In this document: positions 14,792-23,766 of the stretch, piece after piece
Layout of the letters: every line of letters begins with the position of its first letter
Numbering within the stretch: position 1 is the first letter of the stretch
From: Tepidimonas sp. UBA997
GTDB lineage: Bacteria; Pseudomonadota; Gammaproteobacteria; Burkholderiales; Burkholderiaceae_C
Assembly: GCA_002291945.1 (NCBI GenBank)
Contig: DBAZ01000016.1
Coordinates: forward strand, 1-38,469
Direction: 5' to 3'
Length of the DNA: 38,469 nucleotides
Program-made: the position numbers and the translations under genes
Notes under the pieces: generated by a model
What the model was told of the DNA's origin: nothing
The model's database searches: none
The model's input: the letters and a program-made list of their open reading frames with translations, nothing else

Positions 14792-17524
14792 TTAGTCGGC
14801 CAGTGCGCGGGTGACCACCTCGCGCACGTCGTTGCTCAGGGCGTCGTGGGCGGCCACGCGGCTGATCGCTTCGCGGGCGGCGCTGCGGTAGGGTTCGGCC
14901 AGCTTCTTCCAGCGGTCGAGCGCACGCGCCAGCCGGGCGGCGACCTGCGGGTTGAAGGCGTTGATCTCGAGCACCCGTTCGCTCCAGAACACATAGCCCG
15001 CCGCATCGGCCCGGTGGAAGGCACCGGGGTTGGCGTGGCAGTAGGTGCTGATGACGCTGCGCGCCCGGTTCGGATTGCGCAGGTGGAAGTCGGGGTGCTG
15101 GGTGAGTTGACGAACCAGCGGCAGGATGTTGCCGCCGCGATCAGGGGCACCCGCTTGCAGGGCAAACCACTTGTCGAGCACCAGATCGTCACGCTGGTAC
15201 TGGGTGTGCAAGCGCTGCAAAGCGTCTTGCGCCAACGGGTGCCCACTCACGACCAATGCCTGCAGGGCGTTGAAGCGGTCGGTCATGTTGCTGGCGTCCT
15301 TGAAGCGCTGGTAGGCTTTGCCGGGCCACACCGGGTCGCCGTTGGCGTGTGCCACGATGCACAGCATCTGCAGTGCCAGGCCCGTGAGCGCACGCCGACC
15401 GCTGGAGACCGGATCGGGCCGATAGGCACCGCTGTCCTTGTGGGCTTCGTAGGCCAGTGCCCAATCGGCCTGCAAGCCATGAGCCAGTTGCTGACGCATG
15501 GCCTCGCGCACGGCGTGAATGCGCTGCGGCTGCACCACGTCGAGTTGTTCGGCAATGTACGTTTCGGCGGGCAGGGTGAGCACCAGTTCCTTGAACGCGG
15601 CGTCCAGTTGGGGGTGGCGCAGCACGGTGCGCATGGCGTCGAGGTAGGCGGCATCGAGTACTTGCGTCGGCACGCTGCCGTCAGCCTCGATGGCGGCCAG
15701 AGCGCGGCGCAGCGCCAGCCGTTGACCGGCCTCCCAGCGGTTGAAGGCGTCGGTGTCGTGGGCCAGCAGCGTGAGTAACTGGGCGTCGGTGTCGTCGTGT
15801 TGCAGGATCACCGGGGCGCTGAAGCCGCGCAGCAACGACGGCACCGGTTCGCTGTCCAGATGAATGAAGGTGAAGGTTTGGCTGGGCTCGGTCAGCACGA
15901 GGGTGCGGGTCCCGGTTGGGGCATGGCTGCAGTGCGCCAGTTGCAGCGGCAGTTCCTGCCCTTGGGCATCGAGCAGCCCCAGCGCCACCGGAATGACGAA
16001 AGGTTGCTTCACCGGCTGGCCGGGCGTGGCCGGGCAGCTTTGCGACAGGGTGAGGGTGTAGCTGCGCTCGGCGGCGTTGTAAAGACCCGCCGCTTTCACG
16101 CGCGGTGTGCCGGCCTGGCTGTACCAGCGCTTGAACTGGGGCAGCAGGCGGGCGAGGTCGCTGTCGGGGTTGGCGTCGGCCATGGCCTGGGCGAAATCGT
16201 CGCAGGTCACGGCCTGGCCGTCGTGGCGCTCGAAGTACCGCTGCATGCCTCGCGCAAAACCGGCGCGGCCCTGCGGGTCGGTCTCGCCGCTGGCCACTAG
16301 GGCTTGCTGCATGCGCACCACCTCGGCCCCTTTTTCATAGACGGTGACGGTGTAGAAGTTGTTGATTTCGGCGTACTGGTCGGGCCGCACCGGGTGCGCC
16401 ATGGGGCCGGCGTCTTCCGGGAACTGGGTGGTGCGCAGCACCCGCACGTCCTCGATCCGCTGGACGGCACGCGCCGACGGGCTGCCCGCCATGTCCATGC
16501 TGAATTCCTGGTCGCGAAAGACCGTCAGGCCTTCTTTCAGGCTCAACTGGAACCAGTCGCGGCAGGTGACGCGGTTGCCGGTCCAGTTGTGGAAGTACTC
16601 GTGCGCCACCACGCTTTGCACGTTGGCAAAGTCGGTGTCGGTGGCGGTCGCGGGGCTGGCCAGCACGTACTTGGTGTTGAAGATGTTCAGGCCCTTGTTC
16701 TCCATCGCGCCCATGTTGAAGTCGCTGGTGGCGACGATCATGAAGCGTTCGAGGTCGAGCGGCAGGCCGAAGCGGGCCTCGTCCCAGGCGATGGAGGCCA
16801 TGAGCGACTGCATGGCGTGTTCGGTCTTGTCGAGGTCGCCGTGCCGCACATAGACCTGCAGCGTGTGTTGGTTGCCGCTGCGGCTGATGATTTTTTGCTC
16901 GCGGCGCACCAGCTTGCCCGCCACCAGGGCAAACAGATAGCAGGGCTTTTTGTGCGGATCCACCCATTTGGCAAAGTGCCGTGGGCCATTGGGGCCGTCT
17001 TCCAGTGGGCCTTCTTCCACCAGATTGCCGTTGCAGAGCAGCACCGGGTAAGTGGCCAAGTCGGCACGCAGCGTGACGGTGTAGCTGGCCATCACGTCGG
17101 GCCGGTCCAGGAAGTAGGTGATGCGACGAAAGCCTTCGGCCTCGCACTGGGTGAAGAAGGTGCCCTGGCTGACGTACAGGCCCATGAGCTGGGTGTTCTT
17201 GGCCGGGTTGCAGGTGCTGAAGATTTCCAGCTCGAAGGGGTCTGCACCCTCGGGCAGTTTCTCCAGCACCAGTTGGCTGCCGTCCATTTTGAAGCTGCTG
17301 CCCGCGCCATTGACCAGCACGCGGGCCAGGTTCAGGTCTTCGCCGTCTAGGCGCAAGGGCTGCGGTGGCACGGCCGGGTTGCGGCGCACGCGCATGCGGT
17401 TGAGCACGCGGGTCTTGGTCGGGTCGAGGTCGAACGTCAGGTCAACGCTGTCGATGAGGTAAGCCGGGGCGGCGTAGTCCTCACGCTTCACCACGGTGGT
17501 GGGGCCTTCACGCAGAGCGGTCAT
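14792..17524 (-). CDS. pepN: Aminopeptidase N (M1 family, alanyl aminopeptidase)
   Basis: PepN is a cytoplasmic zinc aminopeptidase that completes protein turnover by removing N-terminal residues from peptides. The 910-residue protein has the exopeptidase motif GAMENKG at about 272-278. The zinc motif HEYFHNWTGNR at 308-318 is followed by the third ligand Glu331 in LSLKEGLT. A beta-sandwich (DUF3458) region follows near 450-550, with an all-helical C-terminal domain to residue 910. It starts at ATG 17524, 3 bp after the prfB stop, and fbp follows 16 bp on, so prfB-pepN-fbp looks like one transcription unit. Confidence 0.97.
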   Translation of the reverse strand: MTALREGPTTVVKREDYAAPAYLIDSVDLTFDLDPTKTRVLNRMRVRRNPAVPPQPLRLDGEDLNLARVLVNGAGSSFKMDGSQLVLEKLPEGADPFELEIFSTCNPAKNTQLMGLYVSQGTFFTQCEAEGFRRITYFLDRPDVMASYTVTLRADLATYPVLLCNGNLVEEGPLEDGPNGPRHFAKWVDPHKKPCYLFALVAGKLVRREQKIISRSGNQHTLQVYVRHGDLDKTEHAMQSLMASIAWDEARFGLPLDLERFMIVATSDFNMGAMENKGLNIFNTKYVLASPATATDTDFANVQSVVAHEYFHNWTGNRVTCRDWFQLSLKEGLTVFRDQEFSMDMAGSPSARAVQRIEDVRVLRTTQFPEDAGPMAHPVRPDQYAEINNFYTVTVYEKGAEVVRMQQALVASGETDPQGRAGFARGMQRYFERHDGQAVTCDDFAQAMADANPDSDLARLLPQFKRWYSQAGTPRVKAAGLYNAAERSYTLTLSQSCPATPGQPVKQPFVIPVALGLLDAQGQELPLQLAHCSHAPTGTRTLVLTEPSQTFTFIHLDSEPVPSLLRGFSAPVILQHDDTDAQLLTLLAHDTDAFNRWEAGQRLALRRALAAIEADGSVPTQVLDAAYLDAMRTVLRHPQLDAAFKELVLTLPAETYIAEQLDVVQPQRIHAVREAMRQQLAHGLQADWALAYEAHKDSGAYRPDPVSSGRRALTGLALQMLCIVAHANGDPVWPGKAYQRFKDASNMTDRFNALQALVVSGHPLAQDALQRLHTQYQRDDLVLDKWFALQAGAPDRGGNILPLVRQLTQHPDFHLRNPNRARSVISTYCHANPGAFHRADAAGYVFWSERVLEINAFNPQVAARLARALDRWKKLAEPYRSAAREAISRVAAHDALSNDVREVVTRALAD

Positions 17525-17527
17525 GGG

Positions 17528-18632
17528 TCAGACGCCTTGTTTCAGAGAGGCTTCGATGAAGGCGTCCAGGTCGCCGTCGAGCACTTTCTGGGTGTTGGAG
17601 ATTTCTACGTTGGTACGCAGGTCTTTGATGCGGCTCTGGTCGAGCACGTAGGAGCGTATCTGGTGCCCCCAGCCGACGTCGGTTTTGGTGTCTTCGAGCT
17701 TTTGCTGGGCTTCCATGCGCTTGCGCATTTCGTAGTCGTAGAGCTTGGCGCGCAGGCGCTGCCAGGCCATGTCGCGGTTGCTGTGCTGGCTGCGACTGTC
17801 CTGGCACTGCACCACCAGGCCGGTGGGTAGGTGGGTCAGCCGCACGGCGGAATCAGTTTTGTTGATGTGCTGGCCGCCCGCACCGCTGGCGCGGTAGGTA
17901 TCGACACGCACGTCGGCCGGGTTGATGTTGATCTCGACCGAGTCGTCGATTTCGGGGTACACGAACACCGAGGCAAACGAGGTGTGACGCCCGCCCGATG
18001 AGTCAAACGGCGACTTGCGCACCAGCCGGTGGACGCCGGTTTCGGTGCGCAGCAGGCCGTAGGCGTAGTCGCCTTCGATCTTGATGGTGGCACCCTTGAT
18101 GCCCGCCGTGTCGCCGGGGGTTTCGTCTTCCAGCGTGGTTTTGAAGCCCTGCCGTTCGGCGTAGCGCAGGTACTGGCGCAGCAGCATGCTGGCCCAGTCG
18201 CAGGCCTCGGTGCCACCGGCACCGGCCTGGATGTCGAGGAAGCAGGGGTTGGGGTCGGCTGGTTGGTTGAACATGCGGCGGAATTCGAGTCTTTCCACCC
18301 CGGCGGCGAGCTTTTCTGCTTCGCCTTCGATGGTTTGCAGCCCGGCGTCGTCGTCATCGGCACGCGACATGTCGAACAGCTCGGTGTTGTCGGACAACTC
18401 GCTCGTCAGCCGGTCGAGCACCAGCACTACATCTTCGAGCGAGCGCTTTTCCTTGCCGAGTTCCTGGGCGCGTTTGGGGTTGTCCCAGACGGTGGGGTCT
18501 TCCAGCGCGGCATGGACTTCGCTCAGTTTGAGGGATTTGGCATCGTAGTCAAAGATACCTCCGAAGCTCAAGCACCCGTTGAGTCAGGTCGTTGAGTCGG
18601 GTGGAGATGGCGTTGACGCGTTCGGCTTCCAT
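17528..18632 (-). CDS. prfB: Peptide chain release factor 2 (programmed +1 frameshift)
   Basis: RF2 ends translation at UGA and UAA. The first 27 codons, starting at ATG 18632 (MEAERVNAISTRLNDLTQRV), run into an in-frame TGA at 18551-18549. A +1 shift at CTT-T continues as DYDAKSLKLSEV, giving a total of 367 residues, close to E. coli RF2 (365). Key motifs are the stop-codon-reading SPF in VRKSPFDSSGGRH and the catalytic GGQ in RASGAGGQHINKTDS. A conventional call starting at the TTG at 18571 would lose the true N-terminus. Expression is autoregulated by RF2 level through the frameshift. pepN lies 3 bp downstream. Confidence 0.96.
18548..18563 (-). promoter_or_regulatory. prfB programmed +1 frameshift site
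   Basis: The minus strand reads CGG AGG TAT CTT TGA C. A Shine-Dalgarno-like GGAGG lies three bases before the slippery CTT codon, which is followed by a UGA stop in the poor context UGAC. This matches the E. coli prfB element (AGGGGG TAT CTT TGA C). Low RF2 makes the ribosome pause at UGA and slip forward by one base. Confidence 0.95.
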
Positions 18633-18686
18633 GTTTTGTGCTCGTGCTTGAGGTCGAAACCGCCGATTTTCGCATGGTCGGGCGCG

Positions 18687-19658
18687 TCATGTGGCCAAAA
18701 AGTCTTCCAATAAGCGCGCCAGCGTTGCAGGCTGGTCGTGGTGGAGCATGTGTCCGGCGTCCGGTACCACCCGCCGCTGGCAGTTCTCCACCGATCGCAA
18801 ACGCTGGTGGAACTCGTCGCGTGTGTATTCGCCTTGCTTGAACCACTGCGCCAGGCTGTCGTCCTCGGCTTCGATCACCAGCAGCGGGGCCTTGATGCGC
18901 TGCCAGACTGCCAGCACTTCCTCCACCCGGTACAGATGCGCATGGATGACCTTGTGGGCGGGGTCGCCCAGAATGGTCCACCGGCCTTGGGCATTGGGAG
19001 CGGCCCAGTGCTGCGCCAGCCACATGGCTTGGTCAGCCCCCAGTCGGGGGTTGGTCTTCATGAGCCGACGGGCGACGCCGTCGAGGTTGTCGTAGGTTTT
19101 CAGCGTTCTTGCACCCTGATCGATCGCGGCGAGGGCATCCAGCCATTTGGCGTAGCGCCCCGGGGCCTGGCTCGGGCGGCTGGCTGGCATGCCTAAGCCT
19201 TCCAGATTCACCAGCCGGCGGATGCGCTCAGGCCGGATGCCCGCATACATCATGGCCACATTGCCCCCCATGCTGTGCCCGACCAGATCAACGGGGGCAT
19301 GCGGCTCGCGACCCGCCAGGGTGTTGAGTCGGGGTAGCAACTGATCCAGATCGGCCAGGTAGTCGGCAAACCAGTAGTGATCGGCATGACCATAGTCACT
19401 GGGGTGTTCGCTGCTGGCATGGTGCTCGCGGCTGAGCCCGAAACCTCGCCAGTCTGGGGCAGCTACATGCCGCTTGGCAAGAGAGGTGGCTGCCAGGGCA
19501 TCGACCATGAACTGCCAGGAAGCTGCCACGTCCATCCAGCCATGCAGGAGCACCATCAAGGGTTGTTCAGACCGGGGGGTGCCCCAATGGCGAAGGTGGT
19601 AGGAGTGGGAACGGACGGGGACGAATCCGGATCGGGAGGGGTGCAAGGCGGCGTACAT
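18687..19658 (-). CDS. Alpha/beta hydrolase
   Basis: This 323-residue protein has an alpha/beta-hydrolase core. The oxyanion-hole motif VLLHGWMD is at about 37-43, the nucleophile elbow DLVGHSMGG carries Ser129, the likely catalytic acid is in VIEAEDDSLA (near 250), and the His is in VVPDAGHMLHHDQP (near 303). No signal peptide is seen, so it is probably cytoplasmic. The layout is like epoxide-hydrolase or MhpC-type esterases; the substrate is unknown. It lies 54 bp upstream of prfB on the same strand. Confidence 0.92.
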   Translation of the reverse strand: MYAALHPSRSGFVPVRSHSYHLRHWGTPRSEQPLMVLLHGWMDVAASWQFMVDALAATSLAKRHVAAPDWRGFGLSREHHASSEHPSDYGHADHYWFADYLADLDQLLPRLNTLAGREPHAPVDLVGHSMGGNVAMMYAGIRPERIRRLVNLEGLGMPASRPSQAPGRYAKWLDALAAIDQGARTLKTYDNLDGVARRLMKTNPRLGADQAMWLAQHWAAPNAQGRWTILGDPAHKVIHAHLYRVEEVLAVWQRIKAPLLVIEAEDDSLAQWFKQGEYTRDEFHQRLRSVENCQRRVVPDAGHMLHHDQPATLARLLEDFLAT

Positions 19659-19709
19659 CGGCCCGATTATTGGGCAGTTTTACGCTTCCCGCAGAGCGAC
19701 GCTGGGGCA

Positions 19710-20225
19710 TCAGAAGTCGCGCGAGACCCCGAACATGAGCGCGGCGTTGCCCAGGATATGCATTTCCGCTGTGATTTGGTCCGTCAGGTGGTAGCCGATC
19801 GAAGGAATGACGGCGGGTGAAAAACCCCGGTAGTTCAGCGGCACCTTGTCCTGATGCCGACCCACATAGCCGTACAGTATGCCCGCAGAGACTGATGCCT
19901 GCCATCGCGGCAGACGCTGGGAGCGCCACGTCCAGCCGGTGAAGGCGTACAGCGAGGGTTGGCCAAACGAGTTGGTGAAAAAACTGATGCCGCACGAACG
20001 ATCGTTAGGCAGGTGCCGCTGCAGACCGATCAGCACCACAGGGCGGTGATCTTCCGAGTGGCGCCAGTGGTGGGTGTAAGGCGAAAAAAGCACCGCGTTG
20101 TGCTGGTTGCTTGCCCCACGCTCAAAACCGGGGCAGGGCGACCAGTTGGAGGCAACGGCCGGTAGAGCCAGGCCAGAGAACAGGCCGGCGAGACTCAAGG
20201 CCATGGGTGTGGAGGTTGTTGGCAT
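19710..20225 (-). CDS. Predicted outer-membrane beta-barrel protein, PagP-like shape, hypothetical
   Basis: This 171-residue protein has a signal-peptide-like N-terminus (MALSLAGLFSGLALPAVAS, cut about residue 25). The mature part of about 145 residues is rich in alternating, aromatic-containing strands: GISFFTNSFGQPSLYAFTGW, SAGILYGYVGRHQDKVPLNY, a strand pair AVIPSIGYHLTDQITAEMHI, and a C-terminal Phe (FGVSRDF) as in barrel-assembly signals. The SFGQ-Y and GYxGxxxDKxPLN patterns recall a group often labelled sn-glycerol-3-phosphate transporter, a label with weak basis. A lipid-modifying barrel is possible, but the family is not firmly recognised. Confidence 0.65.
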   Translation of the reverse strand: MPTTSTPMALSLAGLFSGLALPAVASNWSPCPGFERGASNQHNAVLFSPYTHHWRHSEDHRPVVLIGLQRHLPNDRSCGISFFTNSFGQPSLYAFTGWTWRSQRLPRWQASVSAGILYGYVGRHQDKVPLNYRGFSPAVIPSIGYHLTDQITAEMHILGNAALMFGVSRDF

Positions 20226-20268
20226 GCATCTATGAGGGGGGCGAGCGCGCCGGGTTCCCGCAGACCGG

Positions 20269-20970
20269 TCAGGCCGACATCATCACCGGCCCACCCTTCT
20301 CGATCGCCCGTTGGTAAGCCGGGCGCTGCTGGACTTTGTCGAGCCAGGCATGCAGGGCCGGGTATGTGCCCCCATTCATGGTGCGCGTCAAGGCCGCTTC
20401 CAGCGCAAAGCTCATCTGGAAATCGGCCAGGGTGAGGTGCTCGCCCGCAAACCAGGGCCTGCTGGACAACTCGGCTTCCATGAAGGGCAGCGCCGTCGCC
20501 AGGTTGGGGTCGATCAGCTTGTGCTGCACCTGCTGGCAGATGGCGCGGGCTATGGGTCGGACGAAAAACGGCATCGGCTGCTTGGGAATGCTCACGAACA
20601 CCAGCTTCATGAGCAACCAGTTCATGAGTGAGCCTTCGGCGTAGTGCAGCCAGAAGCGGCACTGCCGATGTTCGGGCGTGCCTTGGGCGGGCACCAGATG
20701 CGCCAGATCGGCCGGGGCCTGATCGGCAAAGGCATCGGCCAGGTATTCGAGAATGGCCCCCGATTCCGCCAGCACCAAGGAGCCGTGCGTGATGACCGGG
20801 GACTTGCCCAGCGGATGAAGCTGCTTGAGTTGCGCTGGCGCGAGTCGGGTTTTGGGGTCGCGCTGGTAGATTTTCAACTCATAAGGCACGCCCAGCTCTT
20901 CGAGCAGCCAGAGGATGCGGTGCGAGCGCGAGGTTTGCAGATGGTGAACGGTCAGGGGGTGTGTAGTCAT
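20269..20970 (-). CDS. Glutathione S-transferase family protein
   Basis: This 233-residue protein has a thioredoxin-like N-terminal domain: TVHHLQTSRSHRILWLLEEL, with Ser at the usual catalytic region near residue 14, and the glutathione-binding LAESGAILEYLAD at about 66-78. An all-helical C-terminal domain follows, with LTLADFQMSFALEAA near 180-195, the conserved N-capping region of GSTs. The substrate is unknown. It starts 3 bp after the ppc stop, so the two genes are likely co-transcribed. Confidence 0.93.
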   Translation of the reverse strand: MTTHPLTVHHLQTSRSHRILWLLEELGVPYELKIYQRDPKTRLAPAQLKQLHPLGKSPVITHGSLVLAESGAILEYLADAFADQAPADLAHLVPAQGTPEHRQCRFWLHYAEGSLMNWLLMKLVFVSIPKQPMPFFVRPIARAICQQVQHKLIDPNLATALPFMEAELSSRPWFAGEHLTLADFQMSFALEAALTRTMNGGTYPALHAWLDKVQQRPAYQRAIEKGGPVMMSA

Positions 20971-20973
20971 GGC

Positions 20974-23748
20974 TCAGCCGGTGTTGCGCAGCCCGGCTGC
21001 GATGCCGTTGATCGAGAGGTGTATGCCGCGCTTGACCTTGTCGGCCTGACTGCCGCCCCGATACCGGCCTATCAATTCGACTTGCAGATGATGCAGCGGG
21101 TCGATGTAGGGGAAGCGGTGTTCGATCGAGCGCGCCAGCGCCGGGTTGTCGGCCAGGCGGTGGCTCTGGCCGGTGATGCTGGCCAGAGCCTCGTGGGTGC
21201 GCTGCCATTCGGCTTCGATGACTGCCAGGATGCGCTTGCGCAGCTTGGCGTCGGGCACCAGATCGGCGTAGCGACGTGCCAGCGACAGGTCGCTCTTGGC
21301 CAGCACCATGTCCATGTTGGACAGCAGGGTGCGGAAAAACGGCCACTGGCGCAGCATCTGCTGCAGCAGTTGCGTGGCGGCTTCTGCGCCCATGCGCTGC
21401 CCCAACTCGGCCACGGCACTGCCAAAGCCGAACCAGCCGGGCAGGGTGAGGCGACACTGGCCCCAACTGAACCCCCAGGGGATGGCGCGCAGGTCTTCGA
21501 TGCGCTGCGAGGGCTTGCGCGAAGCCGGGCGCGAACCGATGTGGAGCTCGGCGATTTCGCGGATCGGCGTGGCGTTGAAAAAGTAGTCGGTGAAGCCGGG
21601 CGTCTGGTACACCAGCGCCCGGTAAGCCGCCATGCTGGCTTGCGACAGGTGTTCGGCTGCTTGCAAAAACCGTTTCGGCACCGGTTTGCCGGGCGGCAGC
21701 AAAGTGGCTTCGAGCGTGGCGGCCACCAGGGTTTCCAGATTGCGGCGGCCGATGTCGGGGTTGGCGTATTTGGAGCCGATCACCTCGCCTTGTTCGGTCA
21801 GGCGGATCTGGCCGCGCACCGTGCCCACGGGCTGGGCCAGAATGGCGTCGTAGCTGGGGCCGCCGCCACGACCGACGGTGCCCCCCCGCCCGTGGAACAT
21901 CCGCAATCGCAAGGGCTGCCCGATTTCGGCAGACAGGCGGTCGAACAGTTCGGCCAAAGCGGTTTCGGCCTGGTACAGCGCCCAGTTGCTGGTGAAGATG
22001 CCGCCGTCTTTGTTGCTGTCGGAGTACCCCAGCATCACCTCCTGTTCGTGGTATTCGAAGGGGCCACCGCGTTGCACCAGGGCAGCGATGCCGGGCAGAC
22101 GGTAGAACGCCTCCATGATGGCGGGGGCGTGGCGCAAGTCCTCGATGGTCTCGAACAACGGCACCACGATCAGCTCGGCCCGGCCATCGCGGTCGAGCGT
22201 GCCGTGCATCAGGCCAACTTCTTTTTGCAGCAGCAGCACTTCCAGCAGGTCGCTCACGCTTTCGGTGTGGCTGATGATGGCGTGGCGGATCGCGGCTGCC
22301 CCGTAACGCTGGCGGCATTCCCGCGCTGCTTCGAAAATCGACAGTTCGCTCAGCGTGTGGGGCTGATAGGCGGCGTGCGCAATGCGCAGGGGCCGGGCGT
22401 CGTTGAGCAATTGCAGCAGCAAGCGCTGTTTGCCCGCTTCGTCGAGAGCGCCGTAAGCCGGTTCGATGCGCGCCACCGCCAGCAGGTCGGCAAGCGCGAG
22501 TTCGTGCTGGTCGGAGCTCTGGCGCAAGTCCACCGTGGCCAGATGAAAGCCAAACACCTCCAGCGTGCGGATGAGGGGCTTGAGCCGTGGCTGGGCCAGC
22601 GCGGCGCAGCCTTGCGCCTGCAGGCCCTGCTCGAGGGTTCGGAGGTCGTCGAGAAACGCCTCGGCGCTGGGGTAGGGGTCTTGCGGCACCACGGCGTGGC
22701 GCGCCGCTTCCCCGCCACTGAGCAGGCGCAGACTGGCCGCCAAGCGTGCATACATGCCGGTCAGGGCCCGGCGGTAAGGCTCGTCCTGCCGGTGTGCGTT
22801 GGTGTCGGGGGAGCGGTTGGCCAGCGCCTGCATGGCCTCGGGCACGGGCAGCAACATGGCCGACAGCGACAGTTCGGCTCCTAGGCGGTGTACTTCGGTC
22901 AGGTAGTGGCGCAGCGCCACGTCCGACTGGCGTTGCAGGGCCAGCTTGAGGGTGGCAGCGCTGACGTTGGGGTTGCCGTCGCGGTCGCCGCCGATCCATT
23001 GGCCCATGCGAAAGAAGGGCGGCACGGTTGTGCCCGCCAGGGCTTCTTCCATGCTGCGGTAGAGCTTGGGAATTTCGGGCAGGAAAGTACACTGGTAGTA
23101 GCCCATCGCGTTTTCGATTTCATCGGCCACGGTGAGTTTGGTGAAGCGCAGCAGGCGCGTGTGCCACAACTGGATGACGCGGGCACGCATGAGCGCCTCG
23201 TTGTCGGTCAGGGCGCGGGGCAGGGTCAGGGAGTCACGCTCGGCCAGCAGGCGGGCAATGTCGCGCTCGGCGTCCAGTATGCTTTTGCGCTGCACCTCGG
23301 TCGGGTGGGCGGTGAGCACGGGTGACACATGCGCTTGCGCCAGTTGTTGCGCCACGTGGGAGGGGGCAACACCGGCTTTGCTCAGCCGCTGCCAGGTGTG
23401 GGCCAGGCTGCCTTGCTGGATGCGCCCGGCCTGTTCATGAACGGCCCGGCGGCGTATGTGGTGCCGGTCTTCGGCCAGGTTGGCCAGGTGACTGAAATAG
23501 GTGAAAGCGCGGATCACACTGACGGCCTGGTCGTCGGTGAGCGACTTGAGCAGCTTCTTGAGGGCCGTGCCGGCGGCTTGGTCGGCCTGACGCCGATACG
23601 CCACCGACAATTGGCGTATGCGCTCGACCAACTCGTAGGTCGTCTCCCCTTCATGCTCCCGAATCACATCACCGAGCAGGCGGCCCAGCAGGCGGATGTC
23701 GTCGATCAGGGGTTGGTCTTTGCAGGCGGCAGCGTGACGGGCGGACAT
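20974..23748 (-). CDS. ppc: Phosphoenolpyruvate carboxylase
   Basis: Ppc carboxylates PEP to oxaloacetate, refilling the TCA cycle. The 924-residue product carries VLTAHPTEVQRKSILD with the catalytic His at about 148. YSDSNKDGG and the second signature MFHGRGGTVGRGGGPSYDAI follow. The C-terminus, GIAAGLRNTG, is the invariant family ending. Length is full and no key motif is missing. tal lies 18 bp upstream and the GST gene 3 bp downstream, all on the minus strand. Long antisense frames across this gene are composition artefacts. Confidence 0.98.
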   Translation of the reverse strand: MSARHAAACKDQPLIDDIRLLGRLLGDVIREHEGETTYELVERIRQLSVAYRRQADQAAGTALKKLLKSLTDDQAVSVIRAFTYFSHLANLAEDRHHIRRRAVHEQAGRIQQGSLAHTWQRLSKAGVAPSHVAQQLAQAHVSPVLTAHPTEVQRKSILDAERDIARLLAERDSLTLPRALTDNEALMRARVIQLWHTRLLRFTKLTVADEIENAMGYYQCTFLPEIPKLYRSMEEALAGTTVPPFFRMGQWIGGDRDGNPNVSAATLKLALQRQSDVALRHYLTEVHRLGAELSLSAMLLPVPEAMQALANRSPDTNAHRQDEPYRRALTGMYARLAASLRLLSGGEAARHAVVPQDPYPSAEAFLDDLRTLEQGLQAQGCAALAQPRLKPLIRTLEVFGFHLATVDLRQSSDQHELALADLLAVARIEPAYGALDEAGKQRLLLQLLNDARPLRIAHAAYQPHTLSELSIFEAARECRQRYGAAAIRHAIISHTESVSDLLEVLLLQKEVGLMHGTLDRDGRAELIVVPLFETIEDLRHAPAIMEAFYRLPGIAALVQRGGPFEYHEQEVMLGYSDSNKDGGIFTSNWALYQAETALAELFDRLSAEIGQPLRLRMFHGRGGTVGRGGGPSYDAILAQPVGTVRGQIRLTEQGEVIGSKYANPDIGRRNLETLVAATLEATLLPPGKPVPKRFLQAAEHLSQASMAAYRALVYQTPGFTDYFFNATPIREIAELHIGSRPASRKPSQRIEDLRAIPWGFSWGQCRLTLPGWFGFGSAVAELGQRMGAEAATQLLQQMLRQWPFFRTLLSNMDMVLAKSDLSLARRYADLVPDAKLRKRILAVIEAEWQRTHEALASITGQSHRLADNPALARSIEHRFPYIDPLHHLQVELIGRYRGGSQADKVKRGIHLSINGIAAGLRNTG

Positions 23749-23766
23749 GGCGGCGATGGCTCGGGT

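Noticed and set aside
20644..23092. Open frames of more than 700 codons on the plus strand and in a second minus frame across ppc
   Set aside because: Both lie over the clearly conserved ppc gene; high GC makes stops rare in these frames. The products show no domain and have odd Arg/Gly/Gln-rich composition.
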